In this document: positions 18,401-25,139 of the stretch, one piece after another
How the letters are laid out: each line of letters begins with the position of its first letter
Numbering within the stretch: position 1 is the first letter of the stretch
Source of the DNA: an uncultured Prevotellaceae bacterium
GTDB lineage: Bacteria; Bacteroidota; Bacteroidia; Bacteroidales; Bacteroidaceae
Reading direction: 5' to 3'
Length of the DNA stretch: 44,129 bases
Assembly: GCA_946185225.1 (NCBI GenBank)
Contig: CAMHIM010000005.1
Location: forward strand, 1 to 44,129
The notes under the pieces: model-generated
What the model saw: only the letters and a program-made list of their open reading frames with translations
Database searches by the model: none
Told to the model about the DNA's origin: nothing
Position numbers and translations under genes: made by a program

Positions 18401-19952
18401 AGTTGCCCTGTGACGGAGTATTGGAAGTATTCTTCAGCGACTTCACGAAGAGCACCTTGTCAGTCTGCGTCAAGTCACTGGAGAACTCACCCACCTGATA
18501 CGTAACACCTCCATAGGTGTATTCATAGGCGATGGCAAGCACCTGGTCCGTCTGCAGTCCTTCGCGAAGGGAGACATAGCCAAGCGCTTCGTTCAGGGTA
18601 TACTCAGAGGAAGTCAGAAGACGGGCCGACTGAATCTTCTCGTAGTCAACACCGCCACGGAGATAGGCCATTCCCTCAAGGGACGACGTCACGGCATCCA
18701 GCGTACGGCTGTCACTACTCACCATGCCAGCAAGTGCAGCATACTCATTATTAGCCTGATTGCCAGGTACCGCCTGCGTACCGCCCTGCCAATAGCTGTT
18801 ACTGATGACCGTAGGTTCGCCAAGGTCCGTGAAAGCAACAATATTCCGGGTGTTTGACGTGTTGGAGGTCTTATTGGTTACCCAGATTTCCGCACGGTTT
18901 ATCTTAATACCAGTAGTCAGGTTGGGAAGCGCCGACATGGCCTGGTCGTAGTTGTCACGAAAGAAGTGAGAGAGGAAGAAGTGATGGTTCTCCTCGTAGC
19001 CAGCCACGTCAATCTCAAACGGAGTCGTCTGCGCCCCTCCACGGGAGGAGACGGTCTTGGAGGTGGACTTCTTCTGCGACACAACGGTCTGGAGCTTCAA
19101 CTTACCGAACTGCAAGTCAGTACGCAAGCCGAAAAGACTACTCGCACCACGTACCAGCGTATTGTTCGAAGGGAAGGTGACATCACCACCTTCAACCAGC
19201 TTGATAATTTCGTCCTCCTTACCTTCGTACTTTAGTTTAAGACTCTGCGTATCGAAGGCAAACGTGGCGTCCGTATTGTAGTTCAAGTTCATATTAATCT
19301 TGTCGCCTACCTTTCCGTTGACGCTAAGGTTGATTTTCTCGTCAAAGTCGAATGCAGTGGTCTTCCGGTTGCGGATGGGCAGCGAGGGATTGTCGATATT
19401 CTTCAGCGTTGCCCCCATCTTCAGTTCTGCCGTTCCCTGTGTCTTGACACGTACACCACCAGGGCCGAATATCTTCTCGGCGGGTCCCAGGTCGAAGTGC
19501 ATGTCGCTGAAAGAGAACTTCTCCTTACCCTTCGACTTTACGTTCTCTGCATCTTTCTGGCGGAAGAACTGCTGACGGGCACGACGCTCGCTCCAGCGCA
19601 TGTACTCTTCCGGTGTCATGACGATAGGGGCATTGATATAGGAATCGCCTATCTTGGAACCTATATAGTATAATCCTGTAGAGTCGACATACTCCACCTG
19701 CTGTCGTATGTTGTCGGGTAGTCTTAAGTCTAAGGCCGACGTATCCAGGTCTTCCGTCAGTACCGGACTGATAGGCTGGATGCGCCACCGGGGATGCAAC
19801 AACGAGTCGGGGATATTCTCATCCTCGACGCTGACGGCCTTCGGCTGTGACTTGACAGGAGCCCGTCTCGATCCAGTCTTATCGTCCTGAGGCGTCACAG
19901 CAAACACTGTGATGCTCGCCAGAAGCAGTAGGCTATAGGCAACTCGCTTCAA
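12441..19952 (-). CDS. sprA: T9SS outer-membrane translocon SprA/Sov
   Basis: 2503 residues, the usual size of SprA, the giant 36-strand barrel through which type IX secretion cargo crosses the outer membrane. The start is TTG at 19952, 3 bases after the ruvA stop. It is chosen because the signal peptide MKRVAYSLLLLASITVFAV begins there and no ATG is near. The N-terminal region holds the diagnostic GPGGVRVKTQGTAELKMG block followed by KINLSVNGKVGDKINMNLNY. The C-terminus is a barrel strand ending FGVSVKFSLTR. Two Lys/Ser/Gly-rich low-complexity stretches (about residues 1899-1951 and 2391-2411) interrupt the barrel half and probably form loops. ruvA next door is a common sprA neighbour in Bacteroidetes. 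It implies a working T9SS with other components elsewhere. Confidence 0.97.
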   Translation of the reverse strand: MKRVAYSLLLLASITVFAVTPQDDKTGSRRAPVKSQPKAVSVEDENIPDSLLHPRWRIQPISPVLTEDLDTSALDLRLPDNIRQQVEYVDSTGLYYIGSKIGDSYINAPIVMTPEEYMRWSERRARQQFFRQKDAENVKSKGKEKFSFSDMHFDLGPAEKIFGPGGVRVKTQGTAELKMGATLKNIDNPSLPIRNRKTTAFDFDEKINLSVNGKVGDKINMNLNYNTDATFAFDTQSLKLKYEGKEDEIIKLVEGGDVTFPSNNTLVRGASSLFGLRTDLQFGKLKLQTVVSQKKSTSKTVSSRGGAQTTPFEIDVAGYEENHHFFLSHFFRDNYDQAMSALPNLTTGIKINRAEIWVTNKTSNTSNTRNIVAFTDLGEPTVISNSYWQGGTQAVPGNQANNEYAALAGMVSSDSRTLDAVTSSLEGMAYLRGGVDYEKIQSARLLTSSEYTLNEALGYVSLREGLQTDQVLAIAYEYTYGGVTYQVGEFSSDLTQTDKVLFVKSLKNTSNTPSQGNWNLMMKNVYVLATGTMEKDRFKLDIKYQSDTTGTYLNYLPDAQLKSTTLLRALGCDRLDANMKPHSNGLFDYVDGYTVSNGRVFLPAAEPFGDCLRRFLVSKGMAAEADKYVFDELYDSTKTIAKQIAEKDKYMLVGQFKGSAANVYSLGATFVPQGSVEVTADGVKLTEGVDYTVDYSAGEVTIINQSIIDAKPHIVASLESNNDYGMQRKTMLGLNWEYDFSKNFQLGGTIQHLSEQALTSKVSMGEEPLNNTIWGLSVNWKTESQWLTKMLNKIPFLHVSQPSQISFTGEFAQLIAGQASGTQDNASYIDDFENTKDLLPVGDPKSWVLSSVPTMMSGYNDKTGVSSGFGRARLAWYNVDPIFTRRSSSLTPTHIKNDLEQLSNHYIREVYVKELYPNRDQSTYNGATATLPILNLAYYPQERGPYNLTTALNADGTLQQPEQMWGGMMRRLETTDFEQANIEYIDFWLLDPYIYSRPQGTASRHEGYLYFNLGEVSEDVLRDGKMFYESDMPVDGTSTFEQTQWGKIPVRTTQTTYFATTEGSRKKQDVGLNGLTDEEEREYGAYKDWLNAVSGIVTNDSVLQSWRDDPAGDNYHYFRGTDYDQERRTILDRYKFINNPQGNSPDTEGRTESYDTSYKTGPDAEDINQDHTLNEYERYYQYRIRISDSELQEYNRGVKQDDNFIVDHRDYRARLRNGDSLTVRWYHYRIPLASYQNRVGSISDFTSIRFMRMFMTGFQQSVVLRLGDLSLVRGEWRPYKQSLQTAVGAETGTLETSAVNIEENTDRQPVNYVLPPGISRATDPSQPQLVENNEQALCLTVKDLSQGESKAVYKNTNLDLRRYKRLQMFVHANHLKPNTTQLEDNQLAVFVRLGSDYKNNYYEYLIPLKLTPEGRYSWMSYADRPKVWPQENMLDIDLSVFTRLKKARNKAKASGLASFAQIFSEYDTRNPNNQISIVGNPSLGEVKTLIIGVRNLSATQKSGEVWVNELRMREFDNEGGWAASGALNVQLSDFGSLNMTGRYTTDGFGGLEESVLSRSTDTEKQYSVTANLEMGKFFPDKAKVSAPLYFAYSKEIVSPKYNPLDTDMLLDDALESSDNRDSLESVVLTKHTTRTVSLSNARVGIKTKRHPMPYDPANFSFSYSHQHRNTTGETTVFENEDQWRGALSYTYSPVYKPLEPWKNSKSKSKWMQLPKAIGLNWLPQNISFDTEILRSYYELQERDLESMENANLPLTFSEQFLWNREFSLRWDLTKNLHMNLQTATHAEVEEPYTPVNKDLYPDRYEAWKDSVRTSLLHLGTPLDYQQSFKASYQLPLNKLPLFDWLSSDASYDATYSWLRGTKTDDGTSLGNTIRNNRNVNLNTALNLETLYNHVPFLKKANERFKKTPAKKTSNAQKRGSASGASSAKKSGSASGGSAAGKSKEEAALPKNKNTYQREITLLPDTTVTVQHGKKSRRLHVTAKTTDGKPYKVHFKVVDDNKILIRPTGDSVKLKISVVPKEPLDKQWWYSPAQSVARLLMMVRSINVSYRDQYSMVLPGFIPNIGDAFGQHTGGGLSPGLGFAFGLIDDSYIDKAADRGWLLMNDNVATPATTTATADLQVRATLEPLRDLKIDLNASHSRTRSKSVQFMYAGSPTTQSGTFNMTTISLSSAFEGMGDANNGYRSGVFDKFRGLIPQFRDRVEARYAGSGVTANAVDPYSADVLIPAFLSAYTTGAGKSLDIFPAITRILPNWTLRYGGLSKLPWLRDHLKSVNLNHSYKSVFSVGSYASFSSWLEYMGDLGYIQKTDGSLTPSSMYNISTVSINESFSPLLGLDVTFLNNLTAKLEYRTTRVLNLSLTSVQINETSSKDWVVGLGYKVSNFNLFGSGTSHRKVKGSKKKQDDQQKSSGTTKKGGINHDLNLRLDVSLRSQAAITRDIASGVSSASSGNSAFKLSFMADYTLSRMLTLTAYYDRQTNTPLLSSSSYPTTTQDFGVSVKFSLTR

Positions 19953-19955
19953 TAA

Positions 19956-20558
19956 CTATTTTATTTGCTTTAATGCCAGCTTGACCACCTGTTCCACAGG
20001 CAGCGTAGGCTGCTCCTGCAGAATCTGTACCACCACTTTCTGCGTTGGTGCGGGCGAGAAGCCCAGCATGGTAAGTGCCGAGACAGCCTCATCCTTCACC
20101 TCGCTGTTGACCGGGGCTGCCATGCTGCCGCCTGCCGGTATCTCCTCCGTGATGCCCAGTGCGACAATCTTGTCGCGCAAATCCACGATGATACGCTGGG
20201 CTGTCATTTTACCGATACCCTTAATGCTCTGAATCAGCTTGGCATTACCTGTTGAGATAGCGGCACACAGTTCGGAGACGTTCATCGATGAGAGCATCAT
20301 ACGCGCCGTGTTGGCCCCCACCCCACTGACGGTGATTAGCAACTCGAACATCTCACGTTCCCTTTTATTATAGAAGCCATAAAGAACGTGGGCATCCTCG
20401 CGAATGGCCTCATAAACGTAGAGACGTACTTCTTTTTTGCCTTGCACGGCACTGTAAGTGTTGAGCGAGATGTTCAGTCCGTAGCCTACACCGGCAGCCT
20501 CGACAGTCGCCAATGCAGGAGTAAGCTCGGTGAGCTCGCCCCGAATGTATTCTATCAT
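19956..20558 (-). CDS. ruvA: Holliday junction DNA helicase subunit RuvA
   Basis: 200 residues from the Met of [12 protein letters not shown]; the longer upstream frame is not family sequence. RuvA binds the four-way junction and loads RuvB for branch migration. Domains: an N-terminal OB fold (about 1-65, with [13 protein letters not shown]), the tandem helix-hairpin-helix domain with [19 protein letters not shown] and [20 protein letters not shown] (about 70-135), a flexible linker, and the C-terminal RuvB-contact helix bundle ending [12 protein letters not shown]. It is followed almost directly by sprA, so the two are probably co-transcribed. A perfect 14-bp palindrome lies 12 bases upstream of the ATG. 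Confidence 0.96.
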   Translation of the reverse strand: MIEYIRGELTELTPALATVEAAGVGYGLNISLNTYSAVQGKKEVRLYVYEAIREDAHVLYGFYNKREREMFELLITVSGVGANTARMMLSSMNVSELCAAISTGNAKLIQSIKGIGKMTAQRIIVDLRDKIVALGITEEIPAGGSMAAPVNSEVKDEAVSALTMLGFSPAPTQKVVVQILQEQPTLPVEQVVKLALKQIK

Positions 20559-20569
20559 ACTCTTTTTCT

Positions 20570-20583
20570 TTGTATATATACAA
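20570..20583. promoter_or_regulatory. 14-bp palindrome upstream of ruvA
   Basis: TTGTATATATACAA is a perfect palindrome 12 bases before the ruvA ATG. It could be an operator, but no regulator is indicated and AT-rich palindromes occur by chance. Confidence 0.35.
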
Positions 20584-20718
20584 TCTAATAACGTCGCAGG
20601 ACGCTCTTTTATTGTAACAATCCGTAAGTTTCGGGGGCTTAAACATTCAAATATGTCAAAAAGAAGCGAAAAAAAGATTTTTTGCCAACAATATGACACG
20701 TATATCAGAGTTATTGTG

Positions 20719-20726
20719 TAATTTTG
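20719..20726 (+). promoter_or_regulatory. -7 box for ddh
   Basis: TAATTTTG matches TAnnTTTG, with about 30 bases of leader to the ATG at 20761. The remaining 20584-20718 of this 202-base divergent gap shows nothing definite. Confidence 0.6.
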
Positions 20727-20760
20727 CCGCGGAATTTCAAAACCAACGTAAAAAGAAGAT

Positions 20761-21660
20761 ATGAAGAAGATTAGAGCAGCCGTCGTAGGTTACGGCAACA
20801 TCGGTAAGTATTCTCTCCAGGCTTTGGAGGCTGCCCCCGACTTTGAAATCGCCGGTATCGTACGTCGTCAAGGTGCTGAGAACAAGCCCGCCGAGTTGGC
20901 AGATTACGAAGTGGTAAAGGACATCCGTGAACTGAAGGATGTCGACGTGGCCATCCTCGCCACCCCTACCCGTTCATGTGAAGAGTATGCCAAGCAGATA
21001 CTGCCACTGGGCATCAACACCGTTGATTCCTTTGACATACACACCAACATCCGCGGCTACCGTGAGCGGCTGATGGAGGTCAACAAGCAGACAGGAACCG
21101 TCAGCGTCATCGCAGCAGGATGGGACCCGGGTAGCGACAGTATTGTACGTACCCTCATGCAGAGTCTGGCACCGAAGGGACTCTCCTATACCAACTTCGG
21201 CCCCGGCATGTCCATGGGACATAGTGTCTGCGTACGTTCAAAGGCAGGCGTAAAGAACGCTCTGTCAATGACCATCCCCTTGGGTGAGGGAATCCATCGC
21301 CGTATGGTATATGTAGAGTTGGAAGAGGGTGCCAAGCTGGACGAGGTGACCGCAGCCATCAAGGCAGACCCATACTTTGCATCCGACGAGACGCACGTTT
21401 TCCAGGTGGAAAGCGTTGATGACGTACGCGACATGGGACATGGTGTACACCTCGTACGCAAGGGTGTGAGCGGACAAACACAGAACCAGCGTCTGGAGTT
21501 CAACATGAGCATCAACAATCCTGCCCTCACCGGTCAGGTCCTTGTCAATGTTGCCCGTGCCTCCATGCGTCAGCAGCCCGGCTGCTACACCATGGTCGAG
21601 ATTCCCGTCATTGACATGCTGCCCGGCGACCGTGCCGACCTCATCGAGCATCTTGTATAA
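20761..21660 (+). CDS. ddh: meso-Diaminopimelate D-dehydrogenase
   Basis: 299 residues. Ddh makes meso-diaminopimelate directly from tetrahydrodipicolinate with ammonia and NADPH, feeding lysine and peptidoglycan synthesis. Seen: the Rossmann start [18 protein letters not shown] (about 5-22), then GIVRRQ with the NADP phosphate-binding arginines. Further on are the family's [10 protein letters not shown] and [15 protein letters not shown] (substrate and cofactor contacts), [27 protein letters not shown], and [13 protein letters not shown]. Length and motifs are standard. The gene is monocistronic, with its own promoter and a perfect terminator, and its position beside the pectinase genes looks incidental. 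Confidence 0.96.
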   Translation: MKKIRAAVVGYGNIGKYSLQALEAAPDFEIAGIVRRQGAENKPAELADYEVVKDIRELKDVDVAILATPTRSCEEYAKQILPLGINTVDSFDIHTNIRGYRERLMEVNKQTGTVSVIAAGWDPGSDSIVRTLMQSLAPKGLSYTNFGPGMSMGHSVCVRSKAGVKNALSMTIPLGEGIHRRMVYVELEEGAKLDEVTAAIKADPYFASDETHVFQVESVDDVRDMGHGVHLVRKGVSGQTQNQRLEFNMSINNPALTGQVLVNVARASMRQQPGCYTMVEIPVIDMLPGDRADLIEHLV

Positions 21661-21691
21661 GAAGAAAAACAATATACCTTTCTTTTTGAAG

Positions 21692-21727
21692 AAAAGTCTG
21701 ATAAACTTTGATTTATCAGACTTTTTT
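21692..21727 (+). terminator. Rho-independent terminator after ddh
   Basis: A perfect 14-bp stem, 21692-21705 with 21712-21725, loop CTTTGA, ending in a run of six T. Confidence 0.93.
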
Positions 21728-21729
21728 CA

Positions 21730-21737
21730 TACTTTTG
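21730..21737 (+). promoter_or_regulatory. -7 box for the pectinase pair
   Basis: TACTTTTG matches TAnnTTTG and begins 2 bases after the T-run of the ddh terminator. The leader to the ATG at 21766 is about 25 bases. The -33 region would fall inside the terminator stem. Confidence 0.65.
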
Positions 21738-21765
21738 CAACGAAAAACAAACTAAATACTAAAAC

Positions 21766-23178
21766 ATGACAAAAAAGGTATTTCTTATCTTGCTGGTGCT
21801 TATACTATGCACACAAGTATCCTACGCCGGTGACTACACCAAGTATTACCAGAACTTGCCCACGGAGGTAAGACCTGTTGAAAACGTGGTAATTCCCGCC
21901 AACGAAGTAACGCTCACAGAGACCGGCGGTATAGGAGACGGCATCACACTATGTACTGAAGCCTTCACGAAAGGCATCTCCAAACTGACCAAGATGGGAG
22001 GCGGCCGTCTCACGGTCCCCCAGGGCGTATGGATTACTGGTCCTATCATGCTGAAGGACAACATCGAACTGCATCTGAACCGCAACGCCATCGTCATCTT
22101 CTCCCCTGACAAGCGACTCTACGTGAACGAAAACAGCAACCGCGTCTTCCCCTGTATCCGTGCCTCGAAGCGCAAGAACATCGCCATTACCGGACAAGGC
22201 ATCCTTGACGGTGGCGGACAGCTATGGCGGCCCGTAAAGCGCGGCAAGATGAGCGACGTAGAATGGAAGCAATACCTTGCCCTTGGCGGTGAAACATCAG
22301 AGAATGGAGATCTCTGGTATCCCTGGCAACTCAATAACGGCTACCCAGACATTGCTGATACGCCGAAGGCACAGGAGGCCATGCGCAACGACCTTATCCG
22401 TCTAACCGACTGCGAGAACGTACTTGTTGAGGGGGTCACTATCCAGAACTCACCGCGTTTCCACCTGCATCCCTGCTATTGTAAGAACGTCATCATTGAC
22501 GGCGTTACCGTCCGCTCTGAGTGGAACGTGCAAAACGGCGACGGCATAGACCTTTCTGACTGCCATCAGGCTCTCATTGTCAACAGCACAGTCAGTGTCG
22601 GCGATGACGGCATCTGTCTCAAGAGCAGCATTCCCGCCCCCAACCGCATCGCTGGCTGTGAGCACATCCTCATATGCGACAACACTGTATTCCATGCCCA
22701 TGGAGGTTTCGTACTGGGCAGCGAGACTGCCGGCGGCATGCGTGACATCGTAGTGAAGGGTAACTGCTTCTCCGGCACAGACACAGGTCTGCGTTTCAAG
22801 AGTGGCCTGAGCCGTGGCGGCAAGACAGAACGACTCTACGTCAGCGACATCATGATGAACGACATCGCTGCCGAGGCCGTTATCTTCCAGTGTGACTACG
22901 TCGACCGCCCCGCAGGCAGGGAGCAAGGGCCACGCACCTTCACCGACGAACAGCGTCGCTGGGCACCCGACTTCCAGGACATCCACATCCAGAACGTAGT
23001 GTGCCACGGCTGCAAGACTGCCATCAAGGCCAGTGGTATAGAAGGGCTGGACTGCGTCCACGATATTACGCTCACCAACTGTTCCTTTGTGTACGATAAG
23101 GAAGGAAAAGCGGTTGACGAGAAGAGCACACAACTGAAGTTTTCTGATGTCAAACTCATTGAGAATAAAAATCAGTAG
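21766..23178 (+). CDS. Glycoside hydrolase family 28 (polygalacturonase-like)
   Basis: 470 residues with a signal peptide (MTKKVFLILLVLILCTQVSYA), so exported. GH28 enzymes cleave alpha-1,4 galacturonic acid links in pectin through a right-handed beta-helix. The four family motifs are present: NGDGIDLSDC (Asn257, Asp259), GDDGICLKS (Asp280-Asp281), the HGG version of the GHG motif (His312) and RFKSG (Arg343, Lys345). The N-terminal GGIGDGITLCTEAF is the usual first helix turn. The start codon follows a clear promoter. The GH105 gene begins 9 bases downstream, so the pair forms a small pectin-degrading operon. Endo, exo or rhamnogalacturonan specificity cannot be decided by eye. Confidence 0.93.
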   Translation: MTKKVFLILLVLILCTQVSYAGDYTKYYQNLPTEVRPVENVVIPANEVTLTETGGIGDGITLCTEAFTKGISKLTKMGGGRLTVPQGVWITGPIMLKDNIELHLNRNAIVIFSPDKRLYVNENSNRVFPCIRASKRKNIAITGQGILDGGGQLWRPVKRGKMSDVEWKQYLALGGETSENGDLWYPWQLNNGYPDIADTPKAQEAMRNDLIRLTDCENVLVEGVTIQNSPRFHLHPCYCKNVIIDGVTVRSEWNVQNGDGIDLSDCHQALIVNSTVSVGDDGICLKSSIPAPNRIAGCEHILICDNTVFHAHGGFVLGSETAGGMRDIVVKGNCFSGTDTGLRFKSGLSRGGKTERLYVSDIMMNDIAAEAVIFQCDYVDRPAGREQGPRTFTDEQRRWAPDFQDIHIQNVVCHGCKTAIKASGIEGLDCVHDITLTNCSFVYDKEGKAVDEKSTQLKFSDVKLIENKNQ

Positions 23179-23187
23179 CTCCCCTTC

Positions 23188-24495
23188 ATGCGTTTCTTTT
23201 TCCTTTCCATCACACTACTCCTTCTGACAAGTGCGCGGGCTGACACCTTCTGCACCGACACCATCATGAAGCATGCCGAAAACGTAGCAGCATATTTCAT
23301 GCGCACCACTCCCGACGTTGGTGCCAACAGCTACGTGGGTGGCAAGAGCCGCAACAGCCGTATCTGGACACGCGGTGTCTTCTACGAAGGACTGCTAAAC
23401 CTGTACCGCCAGAATCCCAAAGCGGAGTGGCTGAAATACGCTACCGACTGGGGCGAGTACCACCAGTGGGTCAGCAGCAGCGACAAGGAAGCGAAGAACG
23501 ACAACGCCGACTATCAGTGCTGTGGTCAGTCGTATCTGGAAATGTACCAGATGGACCCCACGCAAAGTATCCGCATGGAACACATCAAGATGCGCATAGA
23601 CGGTATGATGAACAAGAGCAATATCGACCAATGGTACTGGATAGATGCCATTCAGATGGCCATGCCCATCTTTGCACAACTGGGAACCATCACCGGCAAC
23701 ACCAGCTATTGGGAGCGGATGTACGACATGTACCAGTTTACGCGCAACAAGCATGGCGGCAGCAAGAAGGGTGGCGGCAGTCCGCTGTTCAACACGCAGA
23801 CCGGACTGTGGTACCGCGACTACCAGTTCGACCCGCCCTACAAAGACCTGACGGAGACCGACAAAGACTGCTACTGGAGCCGCGGCAACGGGTGGGTGTA
23901 CATGGCTCTGGTCCGTGTACTTCAGTTCACTCCACAGACGGTAGCCCACCGTTCGGAGTACATCGCAGACTTTTGTCTGATGAGCGAAGCCTTGCTAAGG
24001 TGCCAGCGGGCTGATGGTTCATGGAATGTCAGCCTTGCCGCTCCCACCAACTATGGAGAGACAGGCAGCGAGGGTCCCGAGATGACAGGCACGTCGCTCT
24101 TTGTAGGCGGCATGTCGTACGGTGTCCGGACGGGACTGCTGGACAGTACCACCTACATGCCCGCCATCCGTAAAGGATGGGCTGCCATGCGCCGTGCAGT
24201 GCATGACGACACCGGGTTTGTCGGCTACCTGCAGGGAACCGGTTCGAAGCCTGAGGACGGTGGGGTGATTACCTACAACTCCGTCCCCAACTTTGAGGAC
24301 TTTGGTATCGGATGCTGGCTATGGGGAGCAGCCGAAGCCTACGAGCTGTCACGTCAGGCAGAGAACGCTACGGGCATAAAAGAACACATTTTTACGGAAC
24401 AGCCGTCACTCCTTTACGACCTTCAGGGCCGTTCCGTCACCATGCCACGCAAAGGACGGTTATACATCAGAAACGGGAGGAAGGTCTGCTTTTGA
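23188..24495 (+). CDS. Glycoside hydrolase family 105 (unsaturated rhamnogalacturonyl hydrolase)
   Basis: 435 residues with a signal peptide (MRFFFLSITLLLLTSARA). GH105 enzymes remove 4,5-unsaturated galacturonic acid from oligosaccharides made by pectate or rhamnogalacturonan lyases. Seen: the (alpha/alpha)6 barrel helices, WTRGVFYEGLLNLY, WYWIDAIQMAMP with the probable catalytic Asp153, YWSRGNGWVYMALVRVL (about 229-245), and a late ALLRCQRADGSWN. The C-terminus beyond about residue 405 is an extra tail (LLYDLQGRSV, then YIRNGRKVCF) resembling short T9SS or Bacteroidales sorting tails, similar to the protein at 908. It is partner to the GH28 gene directly upstream. Convergent with the next gene, 22 bases between stops. 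Confidence 0.92.
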   Translation: MRFFFLSITLLLLTSARADTFCTDTIMKHAENVAAYFMRTTPDVGANSYVGGKSRNSRIWTRGVFYEGLLNLYRQNPKAEWLKYATDWGEYHQWVSSSDKEAKNDNADYQCCGQSYLEMYQMDPTQSIRMEHIKMRIDGMMNKSNIDQWYWIDAIQMAMPIFAQLGTITGNTSYWERMYDMYQFTRNKHGGSKKGGGSPLFNTQTGLWYRDYQFDPPYKDLTETDKDCYWSRGNGWVYMALVRVLQFTPQTVAHRSEYIADFCLMSEALLRCQRADGSWNVSLAAPTNYGETGSEGPEMTGTSLFVGGMSYGVRTGLLDSTTYMPAIRKGWAAMRRAVHDDTGFVGYLQGTGSKPEDGGVITYNSVPNFEDFGIGCWLWGAAEAYELSRQAENATGIKEHIFTEQPSLLYDLQGRSVTMPRKGRLYIRNGRKVCF

Positions 24496-24517
24496 CCCAC
24501 CTCCCGAGACATGCTGC

Positions 24518-25099
24518 TTAAATTCCTTCCTGTTGTAGGAACATCCTTAAACGACCAGTCTTCACCTTATCGGGAATGATGCTGAGGATGGTTTCGCGGG
24601 GCAGGACGTCATGATGCATATAGCGCATGACGCAGCCTTCCTCGTCGGCATGCTTCTTCAGATAGTCAAGAAGCAATGCCTGTGTTTCTTCCGATTTGTG
24701 GTATTTCTCAGCATTCTCTATCAATTCGTCTGCGTCGCTATACTGCTTGTAGAACGTCGTTCCTGTGAGATGGAACGTGCCGTTCATCACCTTAACTTCA
24801 GCATGTTCACCAGGCACGAAGGGGAAGCGCACGCAATGGGTGCAGATGCTGCCGTCGGGGAACGTAGCGGTGAGGTCGACCATTCGCGGCTCGTCGACGT
24901 AGGTGGCGAAGGAGGCCTTGCGGTTGACAACGGCGATGTCGGCAATCTGCGTGCAACGGACCATGTCCCTGTCGTACATCGAAATCAGATATCCAGAGTC
25001 GTTGATGCCCTGCGAAACCGTGATGTCCACCTTGAAGTTTGGCTCATGAGCCACAGGCTTAGTAGCTTTCTTAATATAGAAATAGTAAGTGGGCGTCAT
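24518..25099 (-). CDS. Small DUF4369-like protein, possibly truncated
   Basis: About 193 residues from the Met of MTPTYYFYIKK. An in-frame TTG further up is possible, but most of the upstream open frame overlaps lpdA. The central part resembles the DUF4369 domain that precedes thioredoxin domains in Bacteroidales TlpA-like lipoproteins: strands around KASFATYVDEPRMVDLT, then FVPGEHAEVKVMNGTFHLTG. The usual signal peptide or lipobox and the C-terminal thioredoxin domain are both missing, so this may be a remnant or a stand-alone relative. It lies 40 bases after lpdA, probably on the same transcript, and its start codon falls inside an inverted repeat. No function can be assigned. Confidence 0.6.
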   Translation of the reverse strand: MTPTYYFYIKKATKPVAHEPNFKVDITVSQGINDSGYLISMYDRDMVRCTQIADIAVVNRKASFATYVDEPRMVDLTATFPDGSICTHCVRFPFVPGEHAEVKVMNGTFHLTGTTFYKQYSDADELIENAEKYHKSEETQALLLDYLKKHADEEGCVMRYMHHDVLPRETILSIIPDKVKTGRLRMFLQQEGI

Positions 25100-25124
25100 A
25101 TGGCAATAGTCATATGTCGCCCAC
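25089..25124. repeat. Inverted repeat over the start of the DUF4369-like gene
   Basis: Arms 25089-25102 and 25111-25124: GTGGGCG, one mismatch, CATATG on each side, loop of 8 bases. The proposed ATG (25097-25099) lies in the downstream arm. No T-run follows. Confidence 0.7.
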
Positions 25125-25139
25125 CACAAAGTATACGCC

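Noticed and set aside
24474..24506. Inverted repeat CGGGAGG/CCTCCCG at the end of the GH105 gene as terminator
   Set aside because: Loop of 19 bases and no T-run; too weak to annotate.
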